A DNA stretch of 64,000 nucleotides from Bradyrhizobium sp. Ash2021 (GTDB lineage Bacteria > Pseudomonadota > Alphaproteobacteria > Rhizobiales > Xanthobacteraceae): NCBI RefSeq assembly GCF_031202265.1, contig NZ_CP100604.1, positions 3,578,501-3,642,500 of the forward strand, written 5' to 3'. The position numbers and the translations under genes were made by a program. Shown piece after piece: positions 18,500 through 28,326 of the stretch. The notes under the pieces are model-generated. The model searched no databases, was not told where the DNA came from, and was given only the letters and a program-made list of their open reading frames with translations. Each line of letters opens with the position of its first letter. Within the stretch, counting starts at the first letter, position 1.

Positions 18500-19903
18500 A
18501 TGAGCCAGACATCGACCGAGCGGCTGAGGGACTATCTCGCGCAGCTCCCGCCGCAGGCGCAGGCGCTGCTGATGCGGGGGTTCGAGCGCGCCATCGAGCG
18601 TGGCGAAGACACCGCGGTCGCGACCCTCGTGCTGGAGCAATTGCGCAAGCTCGCGCGCGGAACCGAGGAAGACGAGGAAGCGCAGCCGCGGACCGACGAT
18701 CCGGCGCGTCTCCTGTTCCGTCCGCTCGAGCCGTTTCTCGCCGAGAGCATTTTTCCGGTGCGGCCGGGCCAGATCCGGCGCACGTCGCTGTTGCCGGTCT
18801 GGCAATGGCTCAGTCGTGACGGCGCGCCGGTGCAGGCGCGCGAATTCGAAGCCATGCTGTCCCAGGCGCGGCAGGCCGGCACGGCGTCCATGCTCGAAGC
18901 GGCCGCCCGCAAGTTCCAGCTCGCCGCGGTCGAGGCGATCTCGAAGGTTGCAACCGTACCGGGCGACGACAAGCAGCGATCGCTATCCCGCATCGGCCCG
19001 TCCAATGTCGTCGAGGATCTGTTGTCGATCGGCGCGGTTCTGCGGGCACGCGAGGCGCTGGATACGCTTGGCAGCCGACTCCCCAGCCAATTGCGGGTTT
19101 TTGCCGACCCCCAGATCGCGTCGGTGAGCTCGGCGCTCAATGTTCCCTCGCTGCAAACGCCGCAGCTGCTGCCGTTTGCGCTGTCGCTGATCATGCTGCG
19201 GCTGGCGGCGCCCTGGCAGATCATCCGCCTCGCGATCAAGATGGCGGCATCCGACGATGAAATTCGCGTTGCCGCTACGCCTTACGGCGTGGCCGTCACC
19301 ATCGCGCTGCACGATCTCTACTTCCTCGCGGCCTGCCTGCGGACGGATATCAGGCGCGGCCATTTTGAAAATGTCGGTGAGCAGCTGAAAATCCTCCATG
19401 ACGGGGTGCGCGGCTTGCGGACCGAACTCGATCTGCGCAACGATTCCTCATGGGGCAAACAACTGACGGCGATCCGCGCCGATATTTCCAACTCGCTGCA
19501 GTCGGAAATCGACAGCGTGCCCGGCCGGGTCCGCCGTATCCTGCGTCAGCGTGCCGACAAGGACATTTCCTCCGCTCCCAAGATCGATCCGTCGGAGGTC
19601 GAGGAAGCCGCCGCCCTGATCGACTTCGTCGCGGTGTGCCGCACCTATGCGAGCGAGCTCGCGATCAACGAGGTCACGCTGCGGACCTATTCCGACCTGC
19701 AACAATATGTCGAACATTCCACCGAGGGGCTGGTGCAGGCGCTGCGCGGCGGCGACACCAGGGCGCGCGCCTACCGGCAGATGCAGGTCAAGGCGGCGAT
19801 CCGCTTCTGCGAGGTATTGTTCGGCCACGACTATGCGTCGCTGATGAGCCGGGCCGCCGAAAACGCCGTGACCGGCGAGCGCAAACCCTCCCGCGCCGGA
19901 TAG
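18500..19903 (+). CDS. conserved hypothetical protein upstream of ccmI
   Basis: The 467-residue soluble protein is mainly helical, with no signal peptide. It begins MSQTSTERLRDYLAQLPPQA, and a hydrophobic helix pair near residues 225-250 (LLPFALSLIMLRLAAPWQII) may be buried or peripheral to the membrane. I recognise no catalytic motif. It sits between feuQ and the cytochrome c maturation genes on the same strand, with a 147-base gap before ccmI, so co-transcription is possible. I believe similar proteins are found in related genomes; I cannot assign a function. Confidence 0.72.
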   Translation: MSQTSTERLRDYLAQLPPQAQALLMRGFERAIERGEDTAVATLVLEQLRKLARGTEEDEEAQPRTDDPARLLFRPLEPFLAESIFPVRPGQIRRTSLLPVWQWLSRDGAPVQAREFEAMLSQARQAGTASMLEAAARKFQLAAVEAISKVATVPGDDKQRSLSRIGPSNVVEDLLSIGAVLRAREALDTLGSRLPSQLRVFADPQIASVSSALNVPSLQTPQLLPFALSLIMLRLAAPWQIIRLAIKMAASDDEIRVAATPYGVAVTIALHDLYFLAACLRTDIRRGHFENVGEQLKILHDGVRGLRTELDLRNDSSWGKQLTAIRADISNSLQSEIDSVPGRVRRILRQRADKDISSAPKIDPSEVEEAAALIDFVAVCRTYASELAINEVTLRTYSDLQQYVEHSTEGLVQALRGGDTRARAYRQMQVKAAIRFCEVLFGHDYASLMSRAAENAVTGERKPSRAG

Positions 19904-20050
19904 GGCGGCAGTCTCATTTGCCAGCGAATTCCGGGTCTTCCGGCCCGGGTTTCGATCCAGTAATTGTCAATTGCCGGGCTTGCCGCCGGTAGTGTAAAGC
20001 GGCGCATCGGCGCTTCCGTGAAAAGCGCCGTTCCGCCCGGGAACCGCTTG

Positions 20051-21154
20051 ATGACGCTGTGGTTTGTGTTCGCGCTGATGACGGTCGCGGCGATCTTTGC
20101 CGTGCTTTGGCCGTTGGGCCGGCGCGCCCGGCCGCAAAGTGGGGGCAGTGAGGCTGCGGTCTACAAGGATCAACTCGCCGAGATCGATCGCGATGTTGCC
20201 GCCGACCTGATCGCGCCGCCGGAGGCGGATGCTGCGCGGGTCGAAATCAGCCGCCGTCTGTTGGCCGCCGTTGACGATCAGCGCGATCCCACGATGCAGT
20301 CGAACGTCAGATTGCGCCGTTTGGCTGCGGTGTCGGCATTAATCGGGCTGCCTGTCGTGGCGGTTGCTTTCTACCTTTCGCTGGGATCGCCGCAACTCGG
20401 CGATTTCCCGCTTGCCGGGCGCGCCCGCGTCGCCGACGCCACCCAGTCGCTCGGCAGTCTGGTGGCCCAGGTCGAAGCCCATCTGGAACAGAACCCGACC
20501 GATGGCCGCGGCTGGAATGTGCTGGCGCCGGTGCTGGCGCGGCTCGGCCGTTTCGACGAGGCGGTCCGCGCCTATCGCAATTCGATCACCTATAACGGCG
20601 ACAGCGCCGAGCGCCGGTCCGATCTTGGCGAAGCCCTTGCGGGTGCCGCGGGCGGTGTCGTCACCTCGGACGCCAAGGCCGAATTCGAGCGCGCCATCGC
20701 ACTGAGCGCCGACGATCCCAAGGCCAACTATTTCCTGGGGCTCGCCGCCGAGCAGGACGGCCGCAACGCCGATGCCGCCTCGATCTGGCGTGGGATGCTC
20801 GCCAAGGCGCCGGCGGACGCGCCATGGCGGCCGCTGGTCCAGGCGGCGCTGGTCCGGGTCGGCGGTCCGGCAGTGCCTGCGCTGCCGGATGGCGCGATGG
20901 CCGCGGCCAAGGAAATGAACGACGCCGACCGCGGCGCGATGATCCGTGGCATGGTCGATCGCCTGGCGACGCGGCTGAAGCAAAACGGCGACGACGTCGA
21001 GGGATGGCTGCGGCTGGTGCGGGCCTATATGGTGATGGGCGACCGCGACAAGGCAGCAAGCGCGGTCACCGATGCCCGTCAGGCCGTCGCCAACAATGCG
21101 GAGCGCTTGCGCCAGCTCAATGAGGGCCTGAAGAATCTCGGGCTTGATGGATGA
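20051..21154 (+). CDS. ccmI: cytochrome c maturation protein CcmI (CycH)
   Basis: This 367-residue membrane protein is the apocytochrome c chaperone of the System I maturation pathway. The first membrane segment is at residues 1-20 ([20 protein letters not shown]), followed by a cytoplasmic loop with [17 protein letters not shown], a family signature. A second segment lies near 90-110 ([20 protein letters not shown]), and then a periplasmic domain with TPR-like helices ([37 protein letters not shown]). The ATG at 20051 begins exactly at the membrane segment. It heads the ccmI-ccmE-ccmF-ccmH cluster, known as cycHJKL in Bradyrhizobium. Confidence 0.93.
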   Translation: MTLWFVFALMTVAAIFAVLWPLGRRARPQSGGSEAAVYKDQLAEIDRDVAADLIAPPEADAARVEISRRLLAAVDDQRDPTMQSNVRLRRLAAVSALIGLPVVAVAFYLSLGSPQLGDFPLAGRARVADATQSLGSLVAQVEAHLEQNPTDGRGWNVLAPVLARLGRFDEAVRAYRNSITYNGDSAERRSDLGEALAGAAGGVVTSDAKAEFERAIALSADDPKANYFLGLAAEQDGRNADAASIWRGMLAKAPADAPWRPLVQAALVRVGGPAVPALPDGAMAAAKEMNDADRGAMIRGMVDRLATRLKQNGDDVEGWLRLVRAYMVMGDRDKAASAVTDARQAVANNAERLRQLNEGLKNLGLDG

Positions 21155-21179
21155 TCAGGCGAATGCACAAGGGAAGACC

Positions 21180-21671
21180 ATGACGCGCAAGCAGCGGCGT
21201 TTGACGATGATCGGTGGCTCGCTCGCGGTGCTCGCGGTCGCGGCGGCACTGGTGCTGAACGCCATGCGCGATTCCATCGTGTTCTTCTCGACGCCGTCGA
21301 TGGTGGCCGAAAAACATATCTCCGCCGGCAAGCGCTTCCGCCTCGGCGGGCTGGTACAGCCGGGATCGCTCCAGCGCGGCGACAATCTGGCGGTCAGTTT
21401 CAGCGTCGCCGACGGCAGCGCCACGCTGCCGGTGTCCTACAAGGGAATCCTGCCCGACCTGTTTCGCGAAGGGCAGGGCGTCGTCGCCGAGGGCGCGCTC
21501 GATGCCTCCGGCACATTCAGGGCCGACACCGTGCTGGCCAAGCATGACGAGACCTATATGCCCAAGGATGTCGCAGACGCGCTGAAGAAGCAGGGCCACT
21601 GGAAGGACGACTACGGCAAAAAGCCGAGCGCATCGGCCGCCCCCCAGCCGACGCAGGGAGCCATGCGGTGA
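21180..21671 (+). CDS. ccmE: cytochrome c maturation haem chaperone CcmE (CycJ)
   Basis: CcmE carries haem covalently in the periplasm and passes it to apocytochrome. The 163-residue protein starts [20 protein letters not shown], an N-terminal membrane anchor, followed by the OB-fold domain with [14 protein letters not shown] and [19 protein letters not shown]. The haem-binding histidine is in [10 protein letters not shown] near residue 122. I chose the ATG at 21180, preceded by AAGGGAAG, as it matches the family start; an in-frame ATG at 21144 would overlap ccmI. Its end overlaps the ccmF start by four bases. Confidence 0.94.
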   Translation: MTRKQRRLTMIGGSLAVLAVAAALVLNAMRDSIVFFSTPSMVAEKHISAGKRFRLGGLVQPGSLQRGDNLAVSFSVADGSATLPVSYKGILPDLFREGQGVVAEGALDASGTFRADTVLAKHDETYMPKDVADALKKQGHWKDDYGKKPSASAAPQPTQGAMR

Positions 21672-23650
21672 TCGCTGAAGCCGGACATTACGCACTGGTG
21701 CTGGCGCTCGCGCTGGCGCTGATCCAGTCCACGGTGCCGATCGCGGGCGCGCGCTGGGGCGACGTCGCCCTGATGAATGTCGCGCGCTCCACCGCGCTGG
21801 CGCAATTGCTGTTCGCGGCGATATCGTTCACCGCGCTGGTGTCGTTGCACGTCACCTCGGATTTCTCCGTCGTCAACGTGTACGAGAATTCGCATTCGCT
21901 CAAACCGCTGATCTACAAGATCACCGGCGTCTGGGGCAATCACGAAGGATCGATGCTGCTGTGGGTGTCGATCCTGGCGCTGTTCGGCGGCCTGGTCGCA
22001 GCCTTCGGCAATAATTTGCCGCTGTCGCTGCGCGCCCATGTGCTGGCGGTGCAGGCCTGGGTCGCCAGCGCGTTCTATCTGTTCATCCTGATCACCTCGA
22101 ACCCGTTCCTGCGGATCGCCAATCCGCCGATCGAGGGCCGCGACCTCAATCCGGTGCTGCAGGACATCGGGCTCGCCGTGCATCCGCCGATGCTCTATCT
22201 CGGCTATGTCGGATTCTCGATCTCGTTCTCGTTCGCCGTGGCAGCCTTGCTCGAAGGCCGGATCGATGCGGCGTGGGCGCGCTGGGTGCGGCCGTGGACC
22301 TTGGTGGCCTGGATATTCCTAACGCTCGGCATCGCGATGGGCTCGTACTGGGCCTATTACGAGCTCGGCTGGGGCGGCTGGTGGTTCTGGGATCCGGTCG
22401 AAAACGCCTCGCTGATGCCGTGGCTGGCCGGCACCGCGCTGTTGCATTCCGCGGTCGTGATGGAAAAGCGCAACGCGCTGAGAGTCTGGACCATCCTTTT
22501 GTCGATCCTGACCTTCTCGCTGTCGCTGCTCGGCACCTTCCTGGTGCGTTCGGGGGTGCTGACATCGGTGCACGCGTTTGCGACCGATCCGACGCGCGGC
22601 GTGTTCATCCTTTTGATCCTCTGTATCTTCATCGGCGGCAGCCTGTCGCTCTACGCCTGGCGGGCGTCCGCGCTGAAGCAGGGCGGGCTGTTCGCGCCGA
22701 TCTCGCGCGAAGGCGCGCTGGTGCTCAACAATTTGTTCCTCACCACCGCCTGCGCGACGGTTTTCATCGGCACGCTGTATCCGCTCGCGCTCGAGGTCCT
22801 GACCGGCGACAAGATCTCGGTCGGCGCGCCGTTCTTCAACCTGACCTTTGCGCCCTTGTTCGTGCCGCTGATGGTCGCCGTCCCGTTCGGGCCGTTGCTC
22901 GCCTGGAAACGCGGCGATCTGCTCGGCGCCGCGCAGCGGCTGACGGCGGCCGGCTTCGTGGCGCTGATCGCCATCGCGCTGCTGTGGGCATGGACGTATG
23001 GCGGCAGCACGCTGGCGCCGCTTGCGATCGGCCTTGCGGTGTTCGTCATTGCCGGCGCGTTCACTGATCTGGCCGAGCGCACCGGCCTGTTCCGGGTTCC
23101 CTTGGGAACGGCGATGCGCCGTGCGCGCGGATTGCCGCGCGCGACCTGGGGCTCGGCGTTCGCCCATGCCGGCGTCGGCATCGCCTTGATCGGAATCGTC
23201 TGCGAAACCACCTGGAACAGCGAATATATCAGCACGATGAGGCCGGGCGACGTGGCGAAAGTCGCAGGCTACGAGTTGAAGCTCGACGACATGGTCCAGC
23301 GGCAGGGGCCGAATTTCCGCGAGATGATCGCGCGGTTCACGGTCGATCTCGACGGTCAAAAGCTCAGCGTGATGACGCCGTCGAAGCGCAATTTCACCAC
23401 CCGGGAAGCATCGACCACCGAGGCCGCGCTGCTGACGCGCGGCGCCAGCCAGTTGTACATTTCGCTTGGCGACACCACGGCCGACGGCGCGATTGCGGTG
23501 CGCATCTATCACAAGCCGCTGGTGCTGTTGATCTGGTGGGGACCCGTGCTGATGGCGTTCGGCGGCATGCTGTCGCTGTCGGACCGCAGGCTGCGGGTCG
23601 GGGCGCCGAAACCGGCGAGGGCGTTGCGCGGGTTGCAGGCGGCGGAGTGA
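21668..23650 (+). CDS. ccmF: cytochrome c haem lyase subunit CcmF (CycK)
   Basis: This 660-residue polytopic inner-membrane protein is the core of the CcmF/H haem ligation complex. It has many membrane segments and the family's tryptophan-rich motif, seen as [19 protein letters not shown] near residues 233-251. Conserved haem-ligand histidines are present, for example in [14 protein letters not shown] and LAVHPPMLY contexts (the sequence shows VYENSHSL). The start is a GTG at 21668 that overlaps the ccmE stop by four bases, showing translational coupling. The stop is 4 bases before ccmH. Confidence 0.96.
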   Translation: MIAEAGHYALVLALALALIQSTVPIAGARWGDVALMNVARSTALAQLLFAAISFTALVSLHVTSDFSVVNVYENSHSLKPLIYKITGVWGNHEGSMLLWVSILALFGGLVAAFGNNLPLSLRAHVLAVQAWVASAFYLFILITSNPFLRIANPPIEGRDLNPVLQDIGLAVHPPMLYLGYVGFSISFSFAVAALLEGRIDAAWARWVRPWTLVAWIFLTLGIAMGSYWAYYELGWGGWWFWDPVENASLMPWLAGTALLHSAVVMEKRNALRVWTILLSILTFSLSLLGTFLVRSGVLTSVHAFATDPTRGVFILLILCIFIGGSLSLYAWRASALKQGGLFAPISREGALVLNNLFLTTACATVFIGTLYPLALEVLTGDKISVGAPFFNLTFAPLFVPLMVAVPFGPLLAWKRGDLLGAAQRLTAAGFVALIAIALLWAWTYGGSTLAPLAIGLAVFVIAGAFTDLAERTGLFRVPLGTAMRRARGLPRATWGSAFAHAGVGIALIGIVCETTWNSEYISTMRPGDVAKVAGYELKLDDMVQRQGPNFREMIARFTVDLDGQKLSVMTPSKRNFTTREASTTEAALLTRGASQLYISLGDTTADGAIAVRIYHKPLVLLIWWGPVLMAFGGMLSLSDRRLRVGAPKPARALRGLQAAE

Positions 23651-23654
23651 TCCA

Positions 23655-24152
23655 TTGAAGCAGTTCCTTGCCTGCCTGTTCGCCGTGACCGTCCTGCTGG
23701 GATGCCCGGCCGCCTACGCCGTGCAGCCCGACGAGATCATGGCGGATCCAGCCAAGGAATCGCGGGCGCGCGATCTGTCGCGGGAATTGCGCTGCATGGT
23801 ATGCCAGAACCAGTCGATCGACGATTCCGAGGCGCCGCTGGCGCGCGATCTCCGGCTTCTGGTCCGTGAGCGGATCGCAGCCGGCGACAGCGACGCGCAG
23901 GTGATCGATTTTCTGGTCGCGCGCTATGGCGAGTTCGTGCTGCTGAAGCCGCGGGTCAATCAGCACACCCTGTTGCTGTGGCTGGTGCCGCCGCTGGTGC
24001 TTTTGGGCGGCGGATTTGCGATGTGGCGGTACAGCCGCCGTCGCGGAAAATCCGCAGGAGATACCGACGACTCCGCCGTCAAATTGACCGCGGACGAAAA
24101 AGCCCGGTTGGAACGCCTGATGGCGGCGGAGCCGACCGAAAAGCTGCTTTAG
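23655..24152 (+). CDS. ccmH: cytochrome c maturation thiol protein CcmH (CycL)
   Basis: The 165-residue protein reduces the CXXCH motif of apocytochrome c before haem attachment. It has a signal peptide (MKQFLACLFAVTVLLGCPAA), the redox pair in RCMVCQNQSIDDSEA (CxxC near residues 47-50), and one C-terminal membrane segment (LLLWLVPPLVLLGGGFAMW). The C-terminal tail is cytoplasmic. It lacks the TPR domain found in fused enterobacterial CcmH, as expected because ccmI is separate here. The start is a TTG at 23655, four bases after the ccmF stop. Confidence 0.94.
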   Translation: MKQFLACLFAVTVLLGCPAAYAVQPDEIMADPAKESRARDLSRELRCMVCQNQSIDDSEAPLARDLRLLVRERIAAGDSDAQVIDFLVARYGEFVLLKPRVNQHTLLLWLVPPLVLLGGGFAMWRYSRRRGKSAGDTDDSAVKLTADEKARLERLMAAEPTEKLL

Positions 24153-24334
24153 GTCTCGTCTAACCCCCTCTTTTAACCCCCTCTTTGGCCTGCGCTATTC
24201 TGCCGCATCCGGTTATGCCTCCATTACCAAAGTTTAATTCCCTCGCCAGCGCGCGGTAAGGCGGAAATCCCCATGTTTGGTGCTGTCAGGTGCTCGCCCG
24301 GCACCGTCGATTTTGGCCCTGGAGATTCCGAACA

Positions 24335-25933
24335 ATGACCGACCGTCCCACCGATCTTTCTTCGCTTCCGTCCTATCGTGCGCCGCGGCGCTCGCTGTTC
24401 TCGGCGCGCAAATTCGCGCTGATGGCTTCCGTCGTCGCCGGCCTCGGCGTCGCCGTTTATGGCTTCAGCCCGTCGCACGACCCCGTCAATATCTTCTCCA
24501 GCCCCGCGCACGCGCAGGTCAACAACGAAGTCCGCAAAGTCGAGAAGCCCATCGGCTTTGCCGACATTGTCGAGCGCGTGAAGCCGTCGGTGATTTCGGT
24601 CAAGGTCAACATCAACGAGAAGGTCAGCAAGGACGACAGCGCCGGCAAGGACGACGACTCGCCGTTCCAGCCGGGCTCGCCGATGGAGCGCTTCTTCCGT
24701 CGCTTCGGCGGACCGGATGGCTTGCCTCCGGGCTTGCGCGGTGGTCCGCGCGGCGGCCGTGGCGCCATAACCGGTCAGGGTTCGGGCTTCTTCATTTCGC
24801 CTGACGGTTATGCGGTGACCAACAACCACGTCGTCGACGGCGCCGATAAGGTCGAAGTGACGACCGACGAGGGCAAGACCTACACCGCCAAGGTGATCGG
24901 CACCGATCCGCGTACCGACGTTGCGCTGATCAAGGTCGAAGGCGGATCGAACTTCCCGTTCGCAAAACTGTCCGACGGCAAGCCGCGGATCGGCGATTGG
25001 GTGTTGGCGGTCGGCAACCCGTTCGGCCTCGGCGGCACCGTGACCGCCGGTATCGTCTCGGCCTCCGGCCGCGACATCGGCAACGGCCCGTATGACGATT
25101 TCATCCAGATCGACGCGCCCGTGAACAAGGGCAACTCCGGTGGCCCGGCGTTCGATACCTCAGGCGAGGTGATGGGCGTCAACACCGCGATCTATTCGCC
25201 GTCCGGCGGCAGCGTCGGCATTGCGTTCTCGATCCCCGCTTCGACGGTGAAGAGCGTGATCGCGCAGCTCAAGGACAAGGGCTCGGTCAGCCGCGGCTGG
25301 ATCGGCGTCCAGATCCAGCCGGTCACCTCAGACATTGCCGACAGCCTCGGCATGAAGAAGGCGGAAGGCGCGCTGGTTGCGGAACCCCAGGCCAACGGCC
25401 CGGCGGCCAAGGCCGGCATCGAATCCGGTGACGTGATCACTGCGGTGAACGGTGAATCGGTCAAGGATGCCCGCGAGCTCGCCCGCACCATCGGCGGTCT
25501 GGCGCCCGGCAACGCCGTGAAGCTCAACGTGCTGCACAAGGGCGAGGACAAGGTCATCAACCTCACGCTCGGCCAGTTGCCGAATACGCTGGAGGCCAAG
25601 GCCGATACCGACAACAACGACAAGGGCGGCGGCGTCACCCGCGGCACCGACGTGCCGAAGCTCGGCCTGACGGTGGCCCCCGCCAACAGCGTGGCCGGCG
25701 CCGGCAAGGACGGCGTCGTGGTCACCGAGGTCGACCCGAAGAGTGCGGCAGCGGAACGCGGTTTCAAGGAAGGCGACGTGATTCTCGAAGTCGCCGGCAA
25801 GAGCGTCACTAATGCCGGCGACATCCGGGAGGCGATCAATGCCGCGCGCACCGACAACAAGAACAGCGTTCTCATGCGCGTGAAGAGCGGCGGTTCGTCG
25901 CGGTTTGTGGCGTTGCCGCTGGCCAAGGGTTAA
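24335..25933 (+). CDS. degP: Do/DegP-type periplasmic serine protease
   Basis: This 532-residue HtrA-family protease degrades or refolds damaged envelope proteins. A basic N-terminus leads to one hydrophobic segment (ALMASVVAGLGVAVYGF, about residues 28-44) ending in an AHAQ cleavage-like site. The trypsin-like domain has the catalytic triad His in TNNHVVDGA, Asp in GTDPRTDVALIKV and Ser in GNSGGPAF. A Gly-Pro-rich LA loop (PPGLRGGPRGGRG) precedes the His. Two PDZ domains follow, at about 310-400 and 430-525. I start at the ATG at 24335. The downstream two-component pair may sense the same envelope stress. Confidence 0.92.
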   Translation: MTDRPTDLSSLPSYRAPRRSLFSARKFALMASVVAGLGVAVYGFSPSHDPVNIFSSPAHAQVNNEVRKVEKPIGFADIVERVKPSVISVKVNINEKVSKDDSAGKDDDSPFQPGSPMERFFRRFGGPDGLPPGLRGGPRGGRGAITGQGSGFFISPDGYAVTNNHVVDGADKVEVTTDEGKTYTAKVIGTDPRTDVALIKVEGGSNFPFAKLSDGKPRIGDWVLAVGNPFGLGGTVTAGIVSASGRDIGNGPYDDFIQIDAPVNKGNSGGPAFDTSGEVMGVNTAIYSPSGGSVGIAFSIPASTVKSVIAQLKDKGSVSRGWIGVQIQPVTSDIADSLGMKKAEGALVAEPQANGPAAKAGIESGDVITAVNGESVKDARELARTIGGLAPGNAVKLNVLHKGEDKVINLTLGQLPNTLEAKADTDNNDKGGGVTRGTDVPKLGLTVAPANSVAGAGKDGVVVTEVDPKSAAAERGFKEGDVILEVAGKSVTNAGDIREAINAARTDNKNSVLMRVKSGGSSRFVALPLAKG

Positions 25934-26062
25934 CTACACCAATGGAGGGTGTCGCCGGCATTCGTCGCCCCCGCCGACGGCACTTTCCGGGGAGCGGGCT
26001 CAAGGTTCGCTCCCACTGGCTACCTTCCGGTGGAATACGCCCCCCTCCGTCGGAAGGCCTAA

Positions 26063-26100
26063 GGGCGGTGAGGTCCCCCAGCTTCACCGCCCGCTTTTTT
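26063..26100 (+). terminator. Rho-independent terminator after degP
   Basis: GGGCGGTGA (26063-26071) and TCACCGCCC (26084-26092) form a perfect 9-bp GC-rich stem with a 12-base loop, followed by GC and six Ts (26095-26100). It separates degP from the downstream two-component-glnE unit. Confidence 0.85.
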
Positions 26101-26174
26101 CACATAATCGATAGGGTTCCGGGTCGCCTTGCATCGGCATGCGGCCCGCGCCATGGTGAGAGAAAGCCAATCAC

Positions 26175-26876
26175 TTGACCGCAACCGCCCCCCAGATGCG
26201 CCTCTTGATCATCGAAGACGACCGCGAGTCCGCCGACTATCTGGTCAAGGCGTTCCGTGAAGTCGGTTATGTCGCCGATCTCGCCAGCGATGGCGAGGAA
26301 GGCCTGTCGCTCGCCGACAGCGGCGATTACGACGTGCTGGTGGTCGACCGCATGCTGCCGAAGCGCGACGGCCTGTCGCTGATCGGTTCCCTGCGCGAAA
26401 AGGGCAACCGGACCCCGGTGCTGATTCTGTCGGCGCTCGGGCAGGTCGACGACCGCATCAAGGGCCTGCGCGCCGGCGGTGACGATTATCTGCCAAAGCC
26501 CTATTCGTTCGCCGAGTTGCTGGCGCGCGTCGAAGTGCTGTCGCGCCGTCATGGCGGCCCGGCGGAAGAAACCACCTACAAGGTCGGCGATCTCGAACTG
26601 GACCGGCTCTCCCACCGCGTCGCCCGCGGCAAGGACGAGCTGACCCTGCAGCCGCGCGAGTTCCGGCTGCTCGAATATCTCATGAAGCACGCAGGGCAGG
26701 TGGTGACCCGCACCATGCTGTTGGAAAACGTCTGGGATTATCATTTCGATCCGCAGACCAACGTCATCGACGTGCATATCTCGAGGCTGCGCTCCAAGAT
26801 CGACAAGGGTTTTGAACGACCCTTGCTGCATACGATCCGCGGCGCCGGATACATGATCCGTGACGGCATTCGGTAA
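26175..26876 (+). CDS. OmpR-family response regulator
   Basis: The 233-residue regulator has a receiver domain with EDDRES at residues 14-19, phospho-acceptor Asp58 in VVDRMLPKRDG, and LSALGQ and PKPYSFAE as the conserved Thr/Ser and Lys segments. A winged-helix domain follows, with LTLQPREFRLLEYLMKHAG and NVIDVHISRLRSKI and the C-terminal hairpin TIRGAGYMI. The start is probably the TTG at 26175; an ATG at 26196 is an alternative. The reading frame overlaps the kinase gene by 17 bases. No target genes can be inferred beyond likely control of its own operon. Confidence 0.92.
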   Translation: MTATAPQMRLLIIEDDRESADYLVKAFREVGYVADLASDGEEGLSLADSGDYDVLVVDRMLPKRDGLSLIGSLREKGNRTPVLILSALGQVDDRIKGLRAGGDDYLPKPYSFAELLARVEVLSRRHGGPAEETTYKVGDLELDRLSHRVARGKDELTLQPREFRLLEYLMKHAGQVVTRTMLLENVWDYHFDPQTNVIDVHISRLRSKIDKGFERPLLHTIRGAGYMIRDGIR

Positions 26877-28326
26877 ACTGATCCGGACCACGGCGTTTCG
26901 ACTGACGCTGGTCTATCTGTTTCTGTTTGCGCTGTTTGCCGCTTCGCTGCTCGGCTATTTCGCCTGGAATACGCGCCGGCTGATCACCGAGCAGATCACC
27001 ACCACGGTAAACGTCGAAGTCAGCGAGATCAGCGATATCTATGCGCGGCGCGGGCTGCGCGGCCTTATCTTGTCGATCGGCAACCGGTCGCTGCGGCCAG
27101 GCGCCAATCTCTATCTCGTCACCACGCCGACCGGACAGGCGCTTGCCGGCAATGTCGGCTCGCTGGCGCCGGGCGTGATGGCGACATCGGGCTGGTCGGA
27201 GACCGCCTACCGGCGGATGGAGGATCAGGACAATACCGATCATCGGGCGCTGGTGCGCGTTACCGAAATGACCAATGGCTTCCGGTTGTTGATCGGCCGC
27301 GATCTGGAGGAGCGCCGGCGGCTGTTCGGGATCGTCGCCCACGCCGCGCAATGGTCGATACTGGTCGTCGTGGTGCTCGGTATCGGCGGCGGCATCTTTG
27401 TGGCGCGACGGGTGCTGCGCCGGATTGACGCCATGACCGGCACCACCCGGCGCATCATGGCCGGCGACCTCTCGGGCCGGCTGCCGGTCGGGCGCAGCGG
27501 CGACGAACTCGATCGGCTGGCCGAAAACCTTAATGCCATGCTGGAGCGGATCGAGGCCCTGATGATGGGGTTGAAGGAAGTCTCCGACAACATCGCCCAC
27601 GACCTGAAGACGCCGCTGACGCGCCTGCGCAACCGCGCCGAGGAGGCGCTGGCGAGTTCCGGCAGCGAGGGCGAATACCGCGCGGCGCTGGAACGGACCA
27701 TCGAGGAATCCGACGGCCTGATCCGCACCTTTAATGCGCTGTTGATGATCGCGCGCGCCGAGTCCGGGCAGGCGCGCGGCAATATGGACGATTTCGACGC
27801 CGCCGACGTCGCCAACGGCATCCACGAACTCTATGAGCCGCTGGCGGAAGACGACGGGATGATCCTGCACGTCAAATCCGCCCCGGCGCGGCTTCACGGT
27901 AACCGCGAGCTGATCAGCCAGGCGCTGGCCAATCTGGTCGAGAACGCGATCAAATACGGTAAGCCGGCCCCATCGGCGCAGCCGCTGGGCGCCGATGCCG
28001 TGGCGGGCACCAAGGAGATCCTGATCGAGGCGCGGCGCGAGGGCGACCAGATACTGCTCAGCGTCAGGGATCATGGTCCCGGCATTCCCGAAGGCGATCG
28101 CAAACACGCGGTGGAACGATTCGTCCGGCTCGAGGCCAGCCGCACCCTGCCGGGTTCCGGACTTGGTCTCAGCCTGGCGTCGGCGGTGGCGACGCTGCAT
28201 GGCGGCGAGCTCAGGCTCGGTGATTCCTATCCGGGGCTGATCGCGACGCTGGCGATCCCCGCACTCCCCGCGGCCAGTGACAGGCTTGCGGCTCAAACGC
28301 AGGATGTGCCACAGAAGGTGGCATGA
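26860..28326 (+). CDS. membrane sensor histidine kinase
   Basis: The 488-residue kinase has a membrane segment near residues 12-32 (RLTLVYLFLFALFAASLLGY), a periplasmic sensor of about 130 residues, a second segment near 166-185, a HAMP domain (RRIDAMTGTTRRIMAGDLSG), phospho-acceptor His247 in IAHDLKTPLTRLRN, and an ATPase domain with LANLVENAIKYG, DHGPGIPEGD and GSGLGLSLA. The start is GTG at 26860, inside the upstream regulator. Its stop overlaps the glnE ATG by four bases, so all three are probably made from one message. Confidence 0.92.
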   Translation: MTAFGKLIRTTAFRLTLVYLFLFALFAASLLGYFAWNTRRLITEQITTTVNVEVSEISDIYARRGLRGLILSIGNRSLRPGANLYLVTTPTGQALAGNVGSLAPGVMATSGWSETAYRRMEDQDNTDHRALVRVTEMTNGFRLLIGRDLEERRRLFGIVAHAAQWSILVVVVLGIGGGIFVARRVLRRIDAMTGTTRRIMAGDLSGRLPVGRSGDELDRLAENLNAMLERIEALMMGLKEVSDNIAHDLKTPLTRLRNRAEEALASSGSEGEYRAALERTIEESDGLIRTFNALLMIARAESGQARGNMDDFDAADVANGIHELYEPLAEDDGMILHVKSAPARLHGNRELISQALANLVENAIKYGKPAPSAQPLGADAVAGTKEILIEARREGDQILLSVRDHGPGIPEGDRKHAVERFVRLEASRTLPGSGLGLSLASAVATLHGGELRLGDSYPGLIATLAIPALPAASDRLAAQTQDVPQKVA

